A DNA stretch of 54,894 nucleotides from Candidatus Tokpelaia sp. JSC189. Lineage in GTDB: Bacteria; Pseudomonadota; Alphaproteobacteria; Rhizobiales; Rhizobiaceae. The notes below the pieces were generated by a model, which searched no databases, was not told the origin of the DNA, and saw only the letters and a program-made list of their open reading frames with translations. Both the position numbers and the translations under genes were made by a program. Where the stretch lies: the NCBI GenBank assembly GCA_003331045.1, contig QENA01000004.1:1-54894 (forward strand), in the 5' to 3' direction. Numbering within the stretch: position 1 is the stretch's first letter; each line of letters starts with the position of its first letter. Shown here in pieces: positions 1 to 9,165 of the stretch.

Positions 1-276
1 GCTAAACCTCAGACAGAACTGGATACAGCATTCGAGAAAATCCGCTAATCATCTCCGAATCACCACTCGACAACGAGTATCACTGCATCTCTCTTGTCCA
101 GCCAAATACTCAGAAAACCTTCGGATTCAATACCAAATTGTACCTCTATCAAATACCCGCATGGAGCAGATGAAATCTTTAGTGTGTGATTTTATTTGCC
201 TTCTGGGTACTTATTTCGGTTGAAATTGTTCAATAAGGATAATATCAGGACAACTAGGCTTGAAGTCTTCAGGTGA
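1..276. other. Left edge, mostly non-coding
   Basis: The first 48 bases read as an open frame ending in TAA at 46-48 (last residues FEKIR), which could be the 3' end of a gene cut by the window edge, but this is too short to identify. The rest (49-276) has no convincing coding frame on either strand and no clear terminator. The promoter of the L,D-transpeptidase gene is expected here. Confidence 0.3.
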
Positions 277-984
277 ATGATGTCTAGGTGTGAAGATCTT
301 CTTAATCGAAGGCAGTTTTTGCGTGGTTCTATTATATTTGCACTTGCTGGTCTTAGTAGCTGTGCGGTTGAAACAGTACCGCCTTCGGTGTTCGTCAGCA
401 ATCCATTTTTTATAAGTCCCCCGATTGGTGTTTATTCTGCTGTTACAACCCCTGCTTTCATGTATGGCGAGATTAATGAGAACGGCTTTTATTTGCCTCC
501 AATACCTTATCAAAAAATTCCACGTGCATTTCGGCGGCAGGTTGTACCGAATATAACAGGCGAGGCGCCTGGAATAATTGTTATCGATACAAAAAACCAT
601 TTTCTTTATTTTACTGAAAATGAGGGAGATGCCATCCGCTACGGTGTGGGTGTTGGCAAGGCCGGATTTGAGTGGTCTGGACGGGCTAGTGTGCAGTATA
701 AGCGGGAATGGCCGCGCTGGACGCCACCGCCGGAAATGATTGATCGCCAGCCAGAACTGGAGAAATACCGCAATGGTATGGCACCCGGCATTATAAACCC
801 ACTTGGTGCCCGTGCGTTGTATATTTTTCAGAATGGTGTAGATACCAGTTATCGTATTCACGGTTCTCCGGAGTGGTGGTCAATCGGGCGGTCAATGTCT
901 TCAGGCTGTATTCGTCTTATCAATCAGGATATTATTGACCTTTATAAACGTGTCGCTATCGGCACACCTATTGTTGTGTATTGA
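277..984 (+). CDS. L,D-transpeptidase (YkuD family), probable lipoprotein
   Basis: This enzyme family makes 3-3 peptidoglycan cross-links or attaches proteins to peptidoglycan in the periplasm. The C-terminal half carries the YkuD active-site signature: a conserved HGSPEWW stretch followed by SMSSGCIRL, which supplies the catalytic Cys with its His, Gly and Arg partners. The N-terminus has an RRQFLRG twin-arginine-like start at residues 11-17, a short hydrophobic run and a lipobox-like LSSC at 26-29, so a Tat-exported lipoprotein is likely. The protein is 235 aa, normal for the family. It lies upstream of flhA on the same strand with a 242 bp gap, so a role in flagellar assembly is possible but not shown. 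The start could also be the ATG at 280. Confidence 0.9.
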   Translation: MMSRCEDLLNRRQFLRGSIIFALAGLSSCAVETVPPSVFVSNPFFISPPIGVYSAVTTPAFMYGEINENGFYLPPIPYQKIPRAFRRQVVPNITGEAPGIIVIDTKNHFLYFTENEGDAIRYGVGVGKAGFEWSGRASVQYKREWPRWTPPPEMIDRQPELEKYRNGMAPGIINPLGARALYIFQNGVDTSYRIHGSPEWWSIGRSMSSGCIRLINQDIIDLYKRVAIGTPIVVY

Positions 985-1226
985 TTTGACATGGGCCACA
1001 GATCATTAACTGCGACCCGCGTATGGGTGTGCCTGAAAACGAAATTTTTGCTAATGTACAGAATTTATAGCATCAGCTCGAGGCCAATGGGATTGGGTAA
1101 TCGAGCCGAAAATATTTGGATACATCATTTTTACGCAAGTTTCATTTTTTATCATGACAAACTCAGAATTCAGATGGGGTTCCACGGAATGCAAAATTTC
1201 CTCGCCGATCTTGTAAGGAGAAGTAT

Positions 1227-3317
1227 GTGAGTCAGGGCACCTTGCCGATACAGAGAAAGAGTGGATTTTCGGGAAGTGATGTTGCCTTTGCCGCGGGTAT
1301 TGTCATTATCTTGACGGTACTTTTCCTCCCTGTTCCGGCATTTGTTCTTGATATTGGACTTTCTTTTTCTATTGCCTTTTCGGTTCTGATCCTGATGGTA
1401 GGGCTATGGATTCAGCGTCCGCTAGATTTTTCGGCTTTTCCAATAGTCTTACTGATTGCTACCATGCTCCGACTGTCGCTTAACATCGCAACAACGCGTG
1501 TGATCTTGACCCACGGCAATGAGGGCTATGCCGCTGCCGGCCATGTTATTCAAGGCTTTTCGCAATTTGTCATGGGAGGTGATTTTGTCATCGGCCTTGT
1601 GGTTTTTGCCATTCTGATCATTGTGAATTTTATGGTCATTACCAAAGGTGCAACCCGTATTGCAGAAGTGGGTGCACGTTTCACACTGGATGCTATCCCT
1701 GGCAAGCAAATGGCCATTGATGCTGATCTTTCCGCTGGTTTGATTGATGAAAAACAGGCGCAGAACCGCCGTCGCGAATTGGAGGAAGAAAGCTCTTTTT
1801 TCGGCTCGATGGATGGTGCATCAAAATTTGTTCGCGGTGATGCAGTTGCCGGACTTATCATCACAGCTGTGAATATTTTTGGCGGCATTATCATTGGTGT
1901 CACACGGCAGGGTATGGATTTTTCGCAAGCTGCGGATGTTTTTACTAAACTTTCTGTCGGTGATGGTCTGGTGAGTCAGATTCCGGCTCTGATTGTTTCG
2001 CTTGCCGCCGGTCTTTTGGTTTCCAAGGGTAGTACGCGCGGTTCCACTGAAGAGGCGGTTTTGAGTCAGCTCGGTGGTTATCCGAAGGCGCTTTTTGTTG
2101 CAGCCCTTCTGCTGGTAATCCTCGGACTTATGCCAGGCTTACCTGCCTTGCCGTTTTTTGGTCTTGCCGTAATCTTGGCAACCGTTGGTTATTCAATTCC
2201 ACGCCGGCTGGCGCGTGAGGCGGTAGAAAAGCAGAAACAACAGGCCGAGACTGAAAAACATATCCGCGCGGAAGAACGTAACTCGATCAAGGCCTCGTTG
2301 GAGACACCGAAGATAGAGTTGGTTTTTGGCAAACAGCTTGCTTCAAGGCTTCTAGTCCAGCAGGGCGAACTTATTAGCCGTATGGCGAAGATGCGGCGTA
2401 AGTTTGCCCAGGAATACGGGTTTGTGATCCCCGAGGTTCAGGTTTCGGATGATTATCAGGTGCCGCCTAAGAGTTATGTCATCAAGCTGCATGGCACACG
2501 GGTTGCGACTTATGAGATGGTTGTCGGCGGCGTATTAGTCATACTTGACAGCAAACCTGTACCCGATATGCCAGGAGAAGAGGTGCGCGAGCCGGCTTTC
2601 GGTATGCGAGCTTTTGCGACATCTGAAACATTTCGCACCGAGCTTGTGCAGGAAGGCTATATGGTTGCCGACAATATGTCGGTTCTACTAACCCATCTGA
2701 GCGAGGTCTTGCGTAATAATCTGGCGCAGCTCCTATCCTATAAGGATATGCGTGTCCTGCTTGACCGGTTGGGATCTGAATACCGCAAGCTGCTTGAGGA
2801 TATATGTCCGCTGCATCTTTCTTTTTCGGGTTTGCAGTCGGTTCTCAAGCTGTTGTTGGCAGAACGTGTTTCGATCAGCAATCTTGATCTGATTCTTGAG
2901 GCTGTGGCGGAAATTGTGCCACATATGCGCCGAGCCGAGCAGATTGTTGAACATGTGCGTATGCGGATGGCTCAGCAGATCTGTGGTAATCTGGCGGTTG
3001 ATGGCGTGCTCAATGTATTACGTCTTGGCAGCCATTGGGATATTATTTTCCATCAGGCCCTAAAACGTGACGCCAAAGGTGAGATCATCGAATTTGATAT
3101 TGACCCCCGCGAACTGGAAAAATTCGGTGCTGAGGTTTCATCAGTGATCCGTGAACGTATGGAGCAGGGCGAGCAGTTTGTCCTGATCACCTCTGTGGAA
3201 GCGCGCCCTTATGTGCGAATGATTGTCGAGCGTATGTTTCCTACGTTGTCTGTTCTTTCTCATGTCGAAGTTGCGCGTGGCATTGAAGTCCGAACGCTTG
3301 GCTCGATTTCCAGCTAG
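1227..3317 (+). CDS. flhA: Flagellar export gate protein FlhA
   Basis: FlhA is the large ring-forming subunit of the flagellar type III export gate in the inner membrane. At 696 aa it is full length. The first about 310 residues hold the hydrophobic segments, and the FHIPEP-family cytoplasmic loop signature is present ([17 protein letters not shown], then [19 protein letters not shown]). The C-terminal half is the soluble export-substrate platform. The start is GTG at 1227, six bases after a good AAGGAG ribosome site at 1215-1220. fliR follows 13 bp downstream, so the two are co-transcribed. In Sinorhizobium and Brucella flhA normally follows fliQ; here it sits at the opposite end of the cluster. 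Confidence 0.97.
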   Translation: MSQGTLPIQRKSGFSGSDVAFAAGIVIILTVLFLPVPAFVLDIGLSFSIAFSVLILMVGLWIQRPLDFSAFPIVLLIATMLRLSLNIATTRVILTHGNEGYAAAGHVIQGFSQFVMGGDFVIGLVVFAILIIVNFMVITKGATRIAEVGARFTLDAIPGKQMAIDADLSAGLIDEKQAQNRRRELEEESSFFGSMDGASKFVRGDAVAGLIITAVNIFGGIIIGVTRQGMDFSQAADVFTKLSVGDGLVSQIPALIVSLAAGLLVSKGSTRGSTEEAVLSQLGGYPKALFVAALLLVILGLMPGLPALPFFGLAVILATVGYSIPRRLAREAVEKQKQQAETEKHIRAEERNSIKASLETPKIELVFGKQLASRLLVQQGELISRMAKMRRKFAQEYGFVIPEVQVSDDYQVPPKSYVIKLHGTRVATYEMVVGGVLVILDSKPVPDMPGEEVREPAFGMRAFATSETFRTELVQEGYMVADNMSVLLTHLSEVLRNNLAQLLSYKDMRVLLDRLGSEYRKLLEDICPLHLSFSGLQSVLKLLLAERVSISNLDLILEAVAEIVPHMRRAEQIVEHVRMRMAQQICGNLAVDGVLNVLRLGSHWDIIFHQALKRDAKGEIIEFDIDPRELEKFGAEVSSVIRERMEQGEQFVLITSVEARPYVRMIVERMFPTLSVLSHVEVARGIEVRTLGSISS

Positions 3318-3330
3318 AGGGGGGCGGCTT

Positions 3331-4098
3331 ATGTTTGGTGTTTCTGTTTCGGCGGATCAGCTGGTTGTTATGGCTATGCTGATTTTTTCTCGCATGGGGG
3401 CCTGTCTAATGCTTATGCCTGGCCTTTCAAGCGCGCGCGCATTTATACAGGTGCGGCTTTTTTCGGCAATTGCGCTTTCCTTGATCATCTTTCCGCTTGT
3501 TGAGCCGCGCCTGCAGGATATTGCTGCACATATGAATTTGGCAGGGCTTGTACTTGCTATCTTGTCCGAATTACTAATTGGCGCATTGTTTGGCTTTCTT
3601 GCCCAAGCGTTTTTCTGGGCAGTGCAGTTTATGGCTAATGTTATTGCCATGTCAATTGGATATTCAGGTCAACCAGGTATAAGTGTGATTGAGTCGGTGC
3701 CCGAAGCACCTCTTGCCAATCTAGTTATGCTTGGTGCGCTGGTAATATTTTTTGTGACTAACATGCATCTTATGCTGCTGCGCGGTCTGATTGCTTCTTA
3801 TGATGCCATTCCTGTGAGTCTTGTTGTTCAGCCTCAGGCAGCGCTTGTTGATGTGGTTGATACGCTTTCCAGCGTATTTCTGACAGGGATGCATATTGCT
3901 GCACCGTTTCTAATTTATGCTATTCTAGTTAATTTCACCATAGGGTTGATCAATAAGCTAACGCCCACCATACCGATTTATTTTATCTCCATGCCTTTTG
4001 TTATCTTTGGAGGTCTTCTACTGTTCTTTTTTCTTTTTCCTGAAATATTTTATTTCTTTTCTGACAAGTTGGCAATTCGGATAAAGGAAGGTCTATAG
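3331..4098 (+). CDS. fliR: Flagellar export gate protein FliR
   Basis: FliR is an integral-membrane core subunit of the flagellar type III export gate with FliP and FliQ. The 255 aa product is almost wholly hydrophobic with about six membrane segments and the family-typical stretch around GQPGISVIESVPEAPL. I chose the ATG at 3331 because a GAGGGGGGC ribosome site precedes it and it lies 13 bp after the flhA stop. An upstream in-frame ATG at 3223 would force a 95 bp overlap with flhA and add non-family residues. The next gene begins directly at its stop codon. Confidence 0.95.
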   Translation: MFGVSVSADQLVVMAMLIFSRMGACLMLMPGLSSARAFIQVRLFSAIALSLIIFPLVEPRLQDIAAHMNLAGLVLAILSELLIGALFGFLAQAFFWAVQFMANVIAMSIGYSGQPGISVIESVPEAPLANLVMLGALVIFFVTNMHLMLLRGLIASYDAIPVSLVVQPQAALVDVVDTLSSVFLTGMHIAAPFLIYAILVNFTIGLINKLTPTIPIYFISMPFVIFGGLLLFFFLFPEIFYFFSDKLAIRIKEGL

Positions 4099-4527
4099 AT
4101 GCAGGCAAAAAGCCGCCATTATACAAAACTGCTGAAGATACAAAATCTTATCAGGATACGTGAAAAGATCGAAATTGAAATATCACGTCGTAATCTTATC
4201 ACTATCGAGGATGAAAATAGCTATCTATGTGCACTAATGGAAAGTGGTTCAAAGGCTGATTTCATTGATGCGGTGCTGCTTTCCCGTCGTTTAGAGCGCA
4301 ATCGGCGCACCAAAAGCAGTCTTCAAGCTAAAATAATCCATGAGATCAAAGATCTGCTTCAGATTTCACGTCGCTGCGATATGCTGAAGGCTAGACAGTA
4401 TGAAGCGAAATATCAGGAGAAGGCTAAGGAGTTTACCGCCATGCTGGAGGAATATGTTGCTGCGCGTTGTCAAAATTCTCCATGTGTGAAATCATCTTCC
4501 ATTCCAGCTTCGCTTAAGTTTAACTGA
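4099..4527 (+). CDS. FliJ-like helical flagellar protein (putative)
   Basis: The 142 aa product is almost entirely charged alpha helix with no signal peptide or membrane segment. Heptad-like patterns and many Arg, Lys and Glu residues suggest a coiled coil. This is the shape of FliJ/YscO export stalk proteins, which connect the FliI ATPase to FlhA, and the window otherwise lacks a fliJ. The gene starts on the base after the fliR stop, so it belongs to the flhA-fliR operon, where such a partner of FlhA would be expected. The identity rests on size, helicity and position; sequence identity to FliJ is not obvious. Confidence 0.5.
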   Translation: MQAKSRHYTKLLKIQNLIRIREKIEIEISRRNLITIEDENSYLCALMESGSKADFIDAVLLSRRLERNRRTKSSLQAKIIHEIKDLLQISRRCDMLKARQYEAKYQEKAKEFTAMLEEYVAARCQNSPCVKSSSIPASLKFN

Positions 4528-4557
4528 TTATAATACAGAAGTTTTTGAGGTTATGTC

Positions 4558-5004
4558 ATGGCCATCACTTTTCCTTCTGATCTCGTTCTTGATGTTGCGC
4601 GGGCTGCTGATCCTGTACAATATCAGGCCTCTGTTCAGAAATTGCGTCATATAGAGGCTAGTAGTGCAGCTATGGCACCGTCCATACCTTTTTCGGATAT
4701 GGTGCAGCCGAAGCCTTCTGTTTTGCCAGCTGCCGTGGCAGACGGAAAAAAGCCGATTGAAGTCTATCGGAAGTTTGAGGCTTTCATGCTTCAGATTATG
4801 ATCCAAAACATGTTTACAACTGATACACCTTCTGTATTCGGTAAAGGGCTGGGTGGTGAGTTCTGGAAATCAATGCTCGTGGAAATCATCGCCAGGGAGA
4901 TGGTGATATCTGGCGGTAGTGGTATTGGTGTTGCCGATATGTTGGAAAGTCATCGGAGATTATTAGAGTCTTCACAACCATCGGTTGATCGACAGGTTGT
5001 ATAA
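4558..5004 (+). CDS. flgJ: Rod-binding protein, FlgJ N-terminal domain only
   Basis: The product (148 aa) carries the FlgJ rod-binding domain in its second half: a motif of the form EVYRKFEAFMLQIMIQNMF, then GGEFWKSMLVEIIAREM. It caps or scaffolds rod assembly in the periplasm. It lacks the C-terminal muramidase domain of gammaproteobacterial FlgJ, as is usual in alphaproteobacteria. A separate lytic transglycosylase in the same cluster (28656-29225) may supply that activity. The start ATG at 4558 follows the preceding gene by 30 bp. Confidence 0.85.
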   Translation: MAITFPSDLVLDVARAADPVQYQASVQKLRHIEASSAAMAPSIPFSDMVQPKPSVLPAAVADGKKPIEVYRKFEAFMLQIMIQNMFTTDTPSVFGKGLGGEFWKSMLVEIIAREMVISGGSGIGVADMLESHRRLLESSQPSVDRQVV

Positions 5005-5100
5005 AATCGTGGTTGAGGCTAGTCAGATGGATATGGTAGGTTCTCTTTTGAGCATATCCTGACAAAGCTTTATTATTCGATTGAGGAAAAGGAAAAAATA

Positions 5101-5541
5101 ATGCTGACAGAAGAACAGAATATTATAACCGTTCCCGTTCCTCAAAGGAATAATGTTGGCGATTCTTTTAGCCGTAATTTGATAATGCAAAAATTTATTG
5201 CTGCCGTTAAGGCACTGGAAGATGTGATAGATCATGAGACCGGTTTGCTTGAACAGCATGTTAATCCGGATTTTGTTGATATAAATTCCCGAAAAACACG
5301 TGGTATACGTATTCTTAACCAGACAATGGCGGAACTTTCAAAGTATCTTGATGAAGATCTTAACCTCGAAATTGAGAACCTGCTGAAAATACTGAAAATA
5401 AAACTTGAACGTAATAGTCGTGTGCTAAAAATTCATTTTGAAGCCGTTGATGAACTAGTCAATATGCTACGCTCAGCTTTTGAAGCCCAAGAAACAGATG
5501 GGACCTATAATCCTTTTTCGCTTAATGTAGGGCGGTTTTGA
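5101..5541 (+). CDS. flgN: FlgN-like flagellar chaperone (putative)
   Basis: The 146 aa protein is soluble, acidic and helical, with no export signal. FlgN-type chaperones hold the hook-filament junction proteins FlgK and FlgL before export, and rhizobial flagellar clusters carry such a gene next to flgJ. The size, helical pattern and position fit; no short invariant motif confirms it. The ribosome site region is GAGGAAAAGGAAAA just upstream of ATG 5101. Its stop codon overlaps the next start as TGATG. Confidence 0.6.
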   Translation: MLTEEQNIITVPVPQRNNVGDSFSRNLIMQKFIAAVKALEDVIDHETGLLEQHVNPDFVDINSRKTRGIRILNQTMAELSKYLDEDLNLEIENLLKILKIKLERNSRVLKIHFEAVDELVNMLRSAFEAQETDGTYNPFSLNVGRF

Positions 5542-6005
5542 TGCTTAGATTTATCTTTGTAGGACTTTGGGTTTGTTTTGTTGCATCAGGTGCACTGGTG
5601 TTAGGTGTGCAAATGACAAAATCTGGTGCTACAAAATCAGAAGACCGGACGGCAATACCGGGCAATACCGGGCAAGAGCGTTCGGAGCTTATCAGCGTAC
5701 CTGTGATGGCAGATGGCAGTGTTCGAGGATATGTTATGGCTAAGCTTATCTATCTTACGGATTCTAATATTAAAAACCAGCTGTCTGTACCACTTAGCTT
5801 TTTTGTCAATGATGAGATCTTCCGGATATTTTTTGGTGCCTATTCTGACACGCGTGAAATTGAAAAAGTAAAATTTGATGATATCCGGCAGAAAGTCATT
5901 GACGGTGTTAACCAGCGTTTTCCTAATCCTGTTATTAAGGATCTTCTGGTTGAACAATTCAATTTTATCAGCATTGATCGTGTGCGAAATTCTGTCTGTC
6001 AGTAA
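5541..6005 (+). CDS. FliL-like membrane protein, candidate MotF
   Basis: The 154 aa product has one N-terminal membrane segment (about residues 3-23), a short Thr/Gly-rich linker and a periplasmic domain ending with the FliL-type pattern of a charged helix (FDDIRQKVIDGVNQ) and a final strand (FNFISIDRV). A true FliL is encoded elsewhere in this cluster (19960-20463), so this looks like a FliL paralogue. Sinorhizobium meliloti has such a paralogue, MotF, which works with the stator; equating the two is my inference. I use ATG 5541, which overlaps the previous stop; a TTG lies one codon earlier. The linker contains a 10-bp direct repeat at 5651-5670. Confidence 0.55.
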   Translation: MLRFIFVGLWVCFVASGALVLGVQMTKSGATKSEDRTAIPGNTGQERSELISVPVMADGSVRGYVMAKLIYLTDSNIKNQLSVPLSFFVNDEIFRIFFGAYSDTREIEKVKFDDIRQKVIDGVNQRFPNPVIKDLLVEQFNFISIDRVRNSVCQ

Positions 6006-6031
6006 ATAGTTTTAGCTTTTGCTATTTTTTA

Positions 6032-7108
6032 TTATGGGCGCTGATATTCATATGTGTTGATATAGCGGATAAGTTCTGCGACTGTTTGATAAAATTCTGG
6101 TGCAATCATTTGGCCAAGTTTGGTCTGTCTGTACAGTGCACGAGCCAGTATCATATTTTCAATAACAGGAATTTTGTGTTTGTGGGCAATTTCTCGGATT
6201 TTGAGGGCAAGAATATTCTGTCCCTTTGCGATCACAACCGGTACAGTATCCATGGGTGGTTTATAGCGTAGCGCAACAGAAAAATGGTTCGGGTTAACAA
6301 TTACTAGACTTGCCTTCGGAACACTGGCTATCATTTGTCGTCTGCTTCTATCCCGTGAAAGTGAACGCATGCGCGCTTTCACCATCGGGTTGCCTTCGAT
6401 TTGTTTGAGTTCTTCCTTGATTTCCTGTTTTGTCATGCGTAACTGTCTGCGCCAATTTATACGTGACCATGCGATATCAAAACTAGCAATTGCAATTACA
6501 GCAATAACGTTGGCAAGAAGCAATTCCGCAAGCTGTGACCGGATAAATTCAGGCAAAGCCGATGGGTTTATCGCTAATGCATCAACAAATACTGTGTTGT
6601 TATGGAAGAAAATCAAATAAATAGTCAGAGTTACGCCGATAAGTTTTATCACTGATTTTAGAAATTCCACAAAACCAGATTTGCTGAATATTCTGTTGAA
6701 ACCATTTTTTGGCGAAATGCGTAAAAATTTCGGACGGATCCGCTCACCAATTAGGCGTGGTGTATTCTGAATTATAGATGCACCGGCACCAATGGCCATA
6801 ATAGCGGCTAAGACGGGAGCAAGCGCCAACCCGGTAATCCCACCGATGACAAATATAAGATTTTTAATATCTTCAGCATTGCTAAGTTGCCAGTCTTCTG
6901 GGCGTTCAAACAGCTGCACCAGCGCATCTGATAATTTGGTAAAAACTGGAATAGCAATGAATACCGTGATCGAACTAAAACCAACAAGTGAAGCAAAAAT
7001 TGGTAACTCGCGTGAAAATGGCAGATCGCCTTTTTCTTCTGCCTTGCGAATTTTATGTTCTGTTGGTTCTTCGGTTTGGCTTTCTTTGTCCGGTTTTTCT
7101 TCGCTCAT
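6032..7108 (-). CDS. flhB: Flagellar export switch protein FlhB
   Basis: FlhB is the export-gate subunit that switches specificity from hook to filament substrates after self-cleavage of its cytoplasmic domain. The 358 aa product has the charged N-terminus (SEEPTEHKIRKAEEKGD type), four hydrophobic segments and the FlhB C-terminal domain. The normal NPTH cleavage motif reads NPNH here (6284-6295), keeping the Asn-Pro bond that is cut. The ATG at 7108 is preferred to a TTG three codons earlier. It is the last gene of the minus-strand motA-fliM-fliN-fliG-flhB operon, 19 bp after fliG. Confidence 0.96.
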   Translation of the reverse strand: MSEEKPDKESQTEEPTEHKIRKAEEKGDLPFSRELPIFASLVGFSSITVFIAIPVFTKLSDALVQLFERPEDWQLSNAEDIKNLIFVIGGITGLALAPVLAAIMAIGAGASIIQNTPRLIGERIRPKFLRISPKNGFNRIFSKSGFVEFLKSVIKLIGVTLTIYLIFFHNNTVFVDALAINPSALPEFIRSQLAELLLANVIAVIAIASFDIAWSRINWRRQLRMTKQEIKEELKQIEGNPMVKARMRSLSRDRSRRQMIASVPKASLVIVNPNHFSVALRYKPPMDTVPVVIAKGQNILALKIREIAHKHKIPVIENMILARALYRQTKLGQMIAPEFYQTVAELIRYINTYEYQRP

Positions 7109-7127
7109 ACATTTCAAAGAGCAGTGT

Positions 7128-8204
7128 TTATGCTGCTATTCCTTCTGCACCCAAACTGATTTTTCCTTGCTGTGCCAACCTAAGTGCTGTATTGGCAATT
7201 TCACGTTTTGCACGCATAATTTTGTCCTGTGAAAGTCCAATATCTGATGTTGCCAGTTCAGTTTCAACCATTCGGCGTGTACGTTGTGATAGGCTGGCAA
7301 GAGTAAGCTCGATCAAAGTTGTATCAGCATTACGCAGGGCTGTGATAATAGTTTCAACGGGAATTTCGTCAAACAAGAGCAATCGTGCTCTGCTGGTGAG
7401 GCGAGAAATATCCTCAAACATGAACATATGCGCTCGAATATTTGACATGTCTTCTATACCAATGCTTTCAAGGCTTGTGATGACAGCATCAAGTTCGTTC
7501 TTATCCAATTGGTTGAGTATCATCGCGATTCGTTTGTAATGCGATTTCTGCTTGCTTTCAGTTTGCCTGACAAGGGCAGAATGCAAAGCTTGACTGATAA
7601 TGACATCTGCTGCTGCATAAACTGGTTTTAAATGAATGATACGCTGTACAATATTTGAACGAACTGCCGGAATCTGGGCAAGCAGCACCTTTGCGGCAAG
7701 TTCATCCGGTAGACGGGATAGAATATAGGCAACAGTCTGTGGATGTTCATTAGTAAGGTAAGGTTGCAATTCTTCGGCCGTCATATGGTCCATGATCTCA
7801 AATACATTGCTATCTGTTCGGTCAGTATCTTGGTTGGGGTCAAGCACTGCGGTAGCTTCATCTTCAGGGAGGGTTTCTCGCACAAGCGATGTGAAGCGCT
7901 CTTCCGCTTGTGAAAAAGAAGCACCTTCAGCGAAGGCTTCTTCAAATTCCTGAACCAATTTTTCGAAATCCGAAATTTTTATATCTGGTAAATTACGAAC
8001 CTGACTGCTAAGTTTGCGCAGTTCGTCAGAGTTAAAATATTTTAGAAAACGAGCCGCCGTTGGTTTATCCATGGCAACAAGCAAGGCTGCTGCCTTCTGT
8101 TGTCCTGACAACGTGTAAATCACCGATGAGTTTCCATTCTCTAACGGGTATTCTATCCCGAGTTCATCTTCTGGGATGATGGATTCCTCTTTTGTCTCCG
8201 CCAT
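7128..8204 (-). CDS. fliG: Flagellar motor switch protein FliG
   Basis: FliG forms the top of the C ring, binds FliF and FliM, and receives torque from the MotA stator. The 358 aa product includes the middle-domain EHPQ motif (NEHPQTVAYILSRL), a C-terminal torque domain (MFMFEDISRL) and a closing helix ending in QQGKIS. It has an acidic N-terminal extension of about 35 residues before the FliF-binding domain. It lies between fliN and flhB in the minus-strand C-ring operon, with a gap of 56 bp to fliN. Confidence 0.96.
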   Translation of the reverse strand: MAETKEESIIPEDELGIEYPLENGNSSVIYTLSGQQKAAALLVAMDKPTAARFLKYFNSDELRKLSSQVRNLPDIKISDFEKLVQEFEEAFAEGASFSQAEERFTSLVRETLPEDEATAVLDPNQDTDRTDSNVFEIMDHMTAEELQPYLTNEHPQTVAYILSRLPDELAAKVLLAQIPAVRSNIVQRIIHLKPVYAAADVIISQALHSALVRQTESKQKSHYKRIAMILNQLDKNELDAVITSLESIGIEDMSNIRAHMFMFEDISRLTSRARLLLFDEIPVETIITALRNADTTLIELTLASLSQRTRRMVETELATSDIGLSQDKIMRAKREIANTALRLAQQGKISLGAEGIAA

Positions 8205-8260
8205 TTTATCTTTCAGTTTTTTATAAATTATAAAGTAGGGGCCACTGATGCTGGAGCTTT

Positions 8261-8686
8261 TTATTTATCAATCAGTTCTGTCAGGCTAATACCAAAACGT
8301 GATGTATCATCGTCAAGAACAATAACTTCACCGCGTGCCACAACTCGGCCATTGACAACGATATCAACTAGATCGCCGATTTGTTTATCCAATGTTATAA
8401 CAGCACCACGCCCTAGATTCATTAGTGTTGCCACAGACATGGTGGTTGAACCAAGAACAACCTGTACTTCTACCGGAATATTCATGATAAGCTCAGAGTT
8501 ACCTTGTGACTTTGGAGCATTTTGTGATCGAAAATGGAGATCGGTTGCGCCTTCTTTTTCTGCACAACTATTGCTTTCTTCTGTATCTACGGCTGGGTTA
8601 GGTTCTTTCTGAGGTATTTTGGATTCATCTTTCATGGGAATAACCGTATTTTCCTTGTGAGCGTTAAATCGACTTTTAAAGAACAT
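8261..8686 (-). CDS. fliN: Flagellar motor switch protein FliN
   Basis: The C-terminal 75 residues form a SpoA/FliN domain: IPVEVQVVLG, then LMNLGRGAVITLDK, then VNGRVVARGEVIVLDD. FliN forms the base of the C ring with FliM. The first about 65 residues are a low-complexity, charged extension, common in alphaproteobacterial FliN. The start at 8686 lies 2 bp after the stop of the upstream small gene; an internal ATG at 8635 is an alternative. It is co-transcribed with fliM and fliG. Confidence 0.94.
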   Translation of the reverse strand: MFFKSRFNAHKENTVIPMKDESKIPQKEPNPAVDTEESNSCAEKEGATDLHFRSQNAPKSQGNSELIMNIPVEVQVVLGSTTMSVATLMNLGRGAVITLDKQIGDLVDIVVNGRVVARGEVIVLDDDTSRFGISLTELIDK

Positions 8687-8688
8687 GC

Positions 8689-9165
8689 TTATGGCTTGGG
8701 TGCACTCTTAAGTGCTGTTTTGCTGATCTTGCGTTGCACAAAAACCGGCAGGCCGTTTTTTTCATGCTCCTGTGATTGAAGTATCGTATTTATGGGTATC
8801 GAGTTTGCACAGTAGGGAACTTTTATCGATTCATCTGCTGCAACAGTAGGCGATTGATTGAACTTCTGCTGCAACTGGCTGTGCATCTGTTTCATATGCG
8901 CAAGAGAACGGCCAATATCATGGCGGATACGAACGGTTTCCTTGATACGGGTATCAAGTTTATAGCTTTCATTGCGGAAATTCTTATGCTCATTACGTAA
9001 TAGATTGACAGCTTGGTCAAGATTCAAGGTGGCTAGTTTCATTTGGTAAGTCAATTCTCGCCCAAACCGGATGGTTTGTGCAAGTTTACGCATAGCGATG
9101 GCAAGAACACCAAGTGATAATATAGCCAACCCCCCGAGGATGGTATTAATTATAAACCAGCCCAT
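8689..9165 (-). CDS. Small membrane-anchored coiled-coil protein in C-ring operon
   Basis: The 158 aa product begins with a hydrophobic segment (about residues 3-24), then a long charged helix from about 30 to 105 that looks like a coiled coil, and a polar tail. It resembles a class of little-studied alphaproteobacterial flagellar-locus proteins (DUF6468 type) in layout, but I cannot prove family membership by eye. It sits between fliM and fliN, overlaps the end of fliM by 20 bp and ends 2 bp before fliN, so its expression is tightly tied to the C ring. A role in anchoring or stabilising the C ring or export apparatus is only a guess. Confidence 0.75.
   Translation of the reverse strand: MGWFIINTILGGLAILSLGVLAIAMRKLAQTIRFGRELTYQMKLATLNLDQAVNLLRNEHKNFRNESYKLDTRIKETVRIRHDIGRSLAHMKQMHSQLQQKFNQSPTVAADESIKVPYCANSIPINTILQSQEHEKNGLPVFVQRKISKTALKSAPKP

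Noticed and set aside
211-861. Long minus-strand open frame opposite the L,D-transpeptidase
   Set aside because: It is the antisense of a gene with a clear YkuD active site; its own product has no recognisable features.
991-1230. Open frame of 79 codons between the L,D-transpeptidase and flhA
   Set aside because: No family resemblance, no ribosome site, and composition not like its neighbours; it overlaps the flhA start and is most likely non-coding.
3223-3330. Upstream in-frame start of fliR
   Set aside because: It would overlap flhA by 95 bp and add residues that do not look like FliR; the ATG at 3331 has a good ribosome site.
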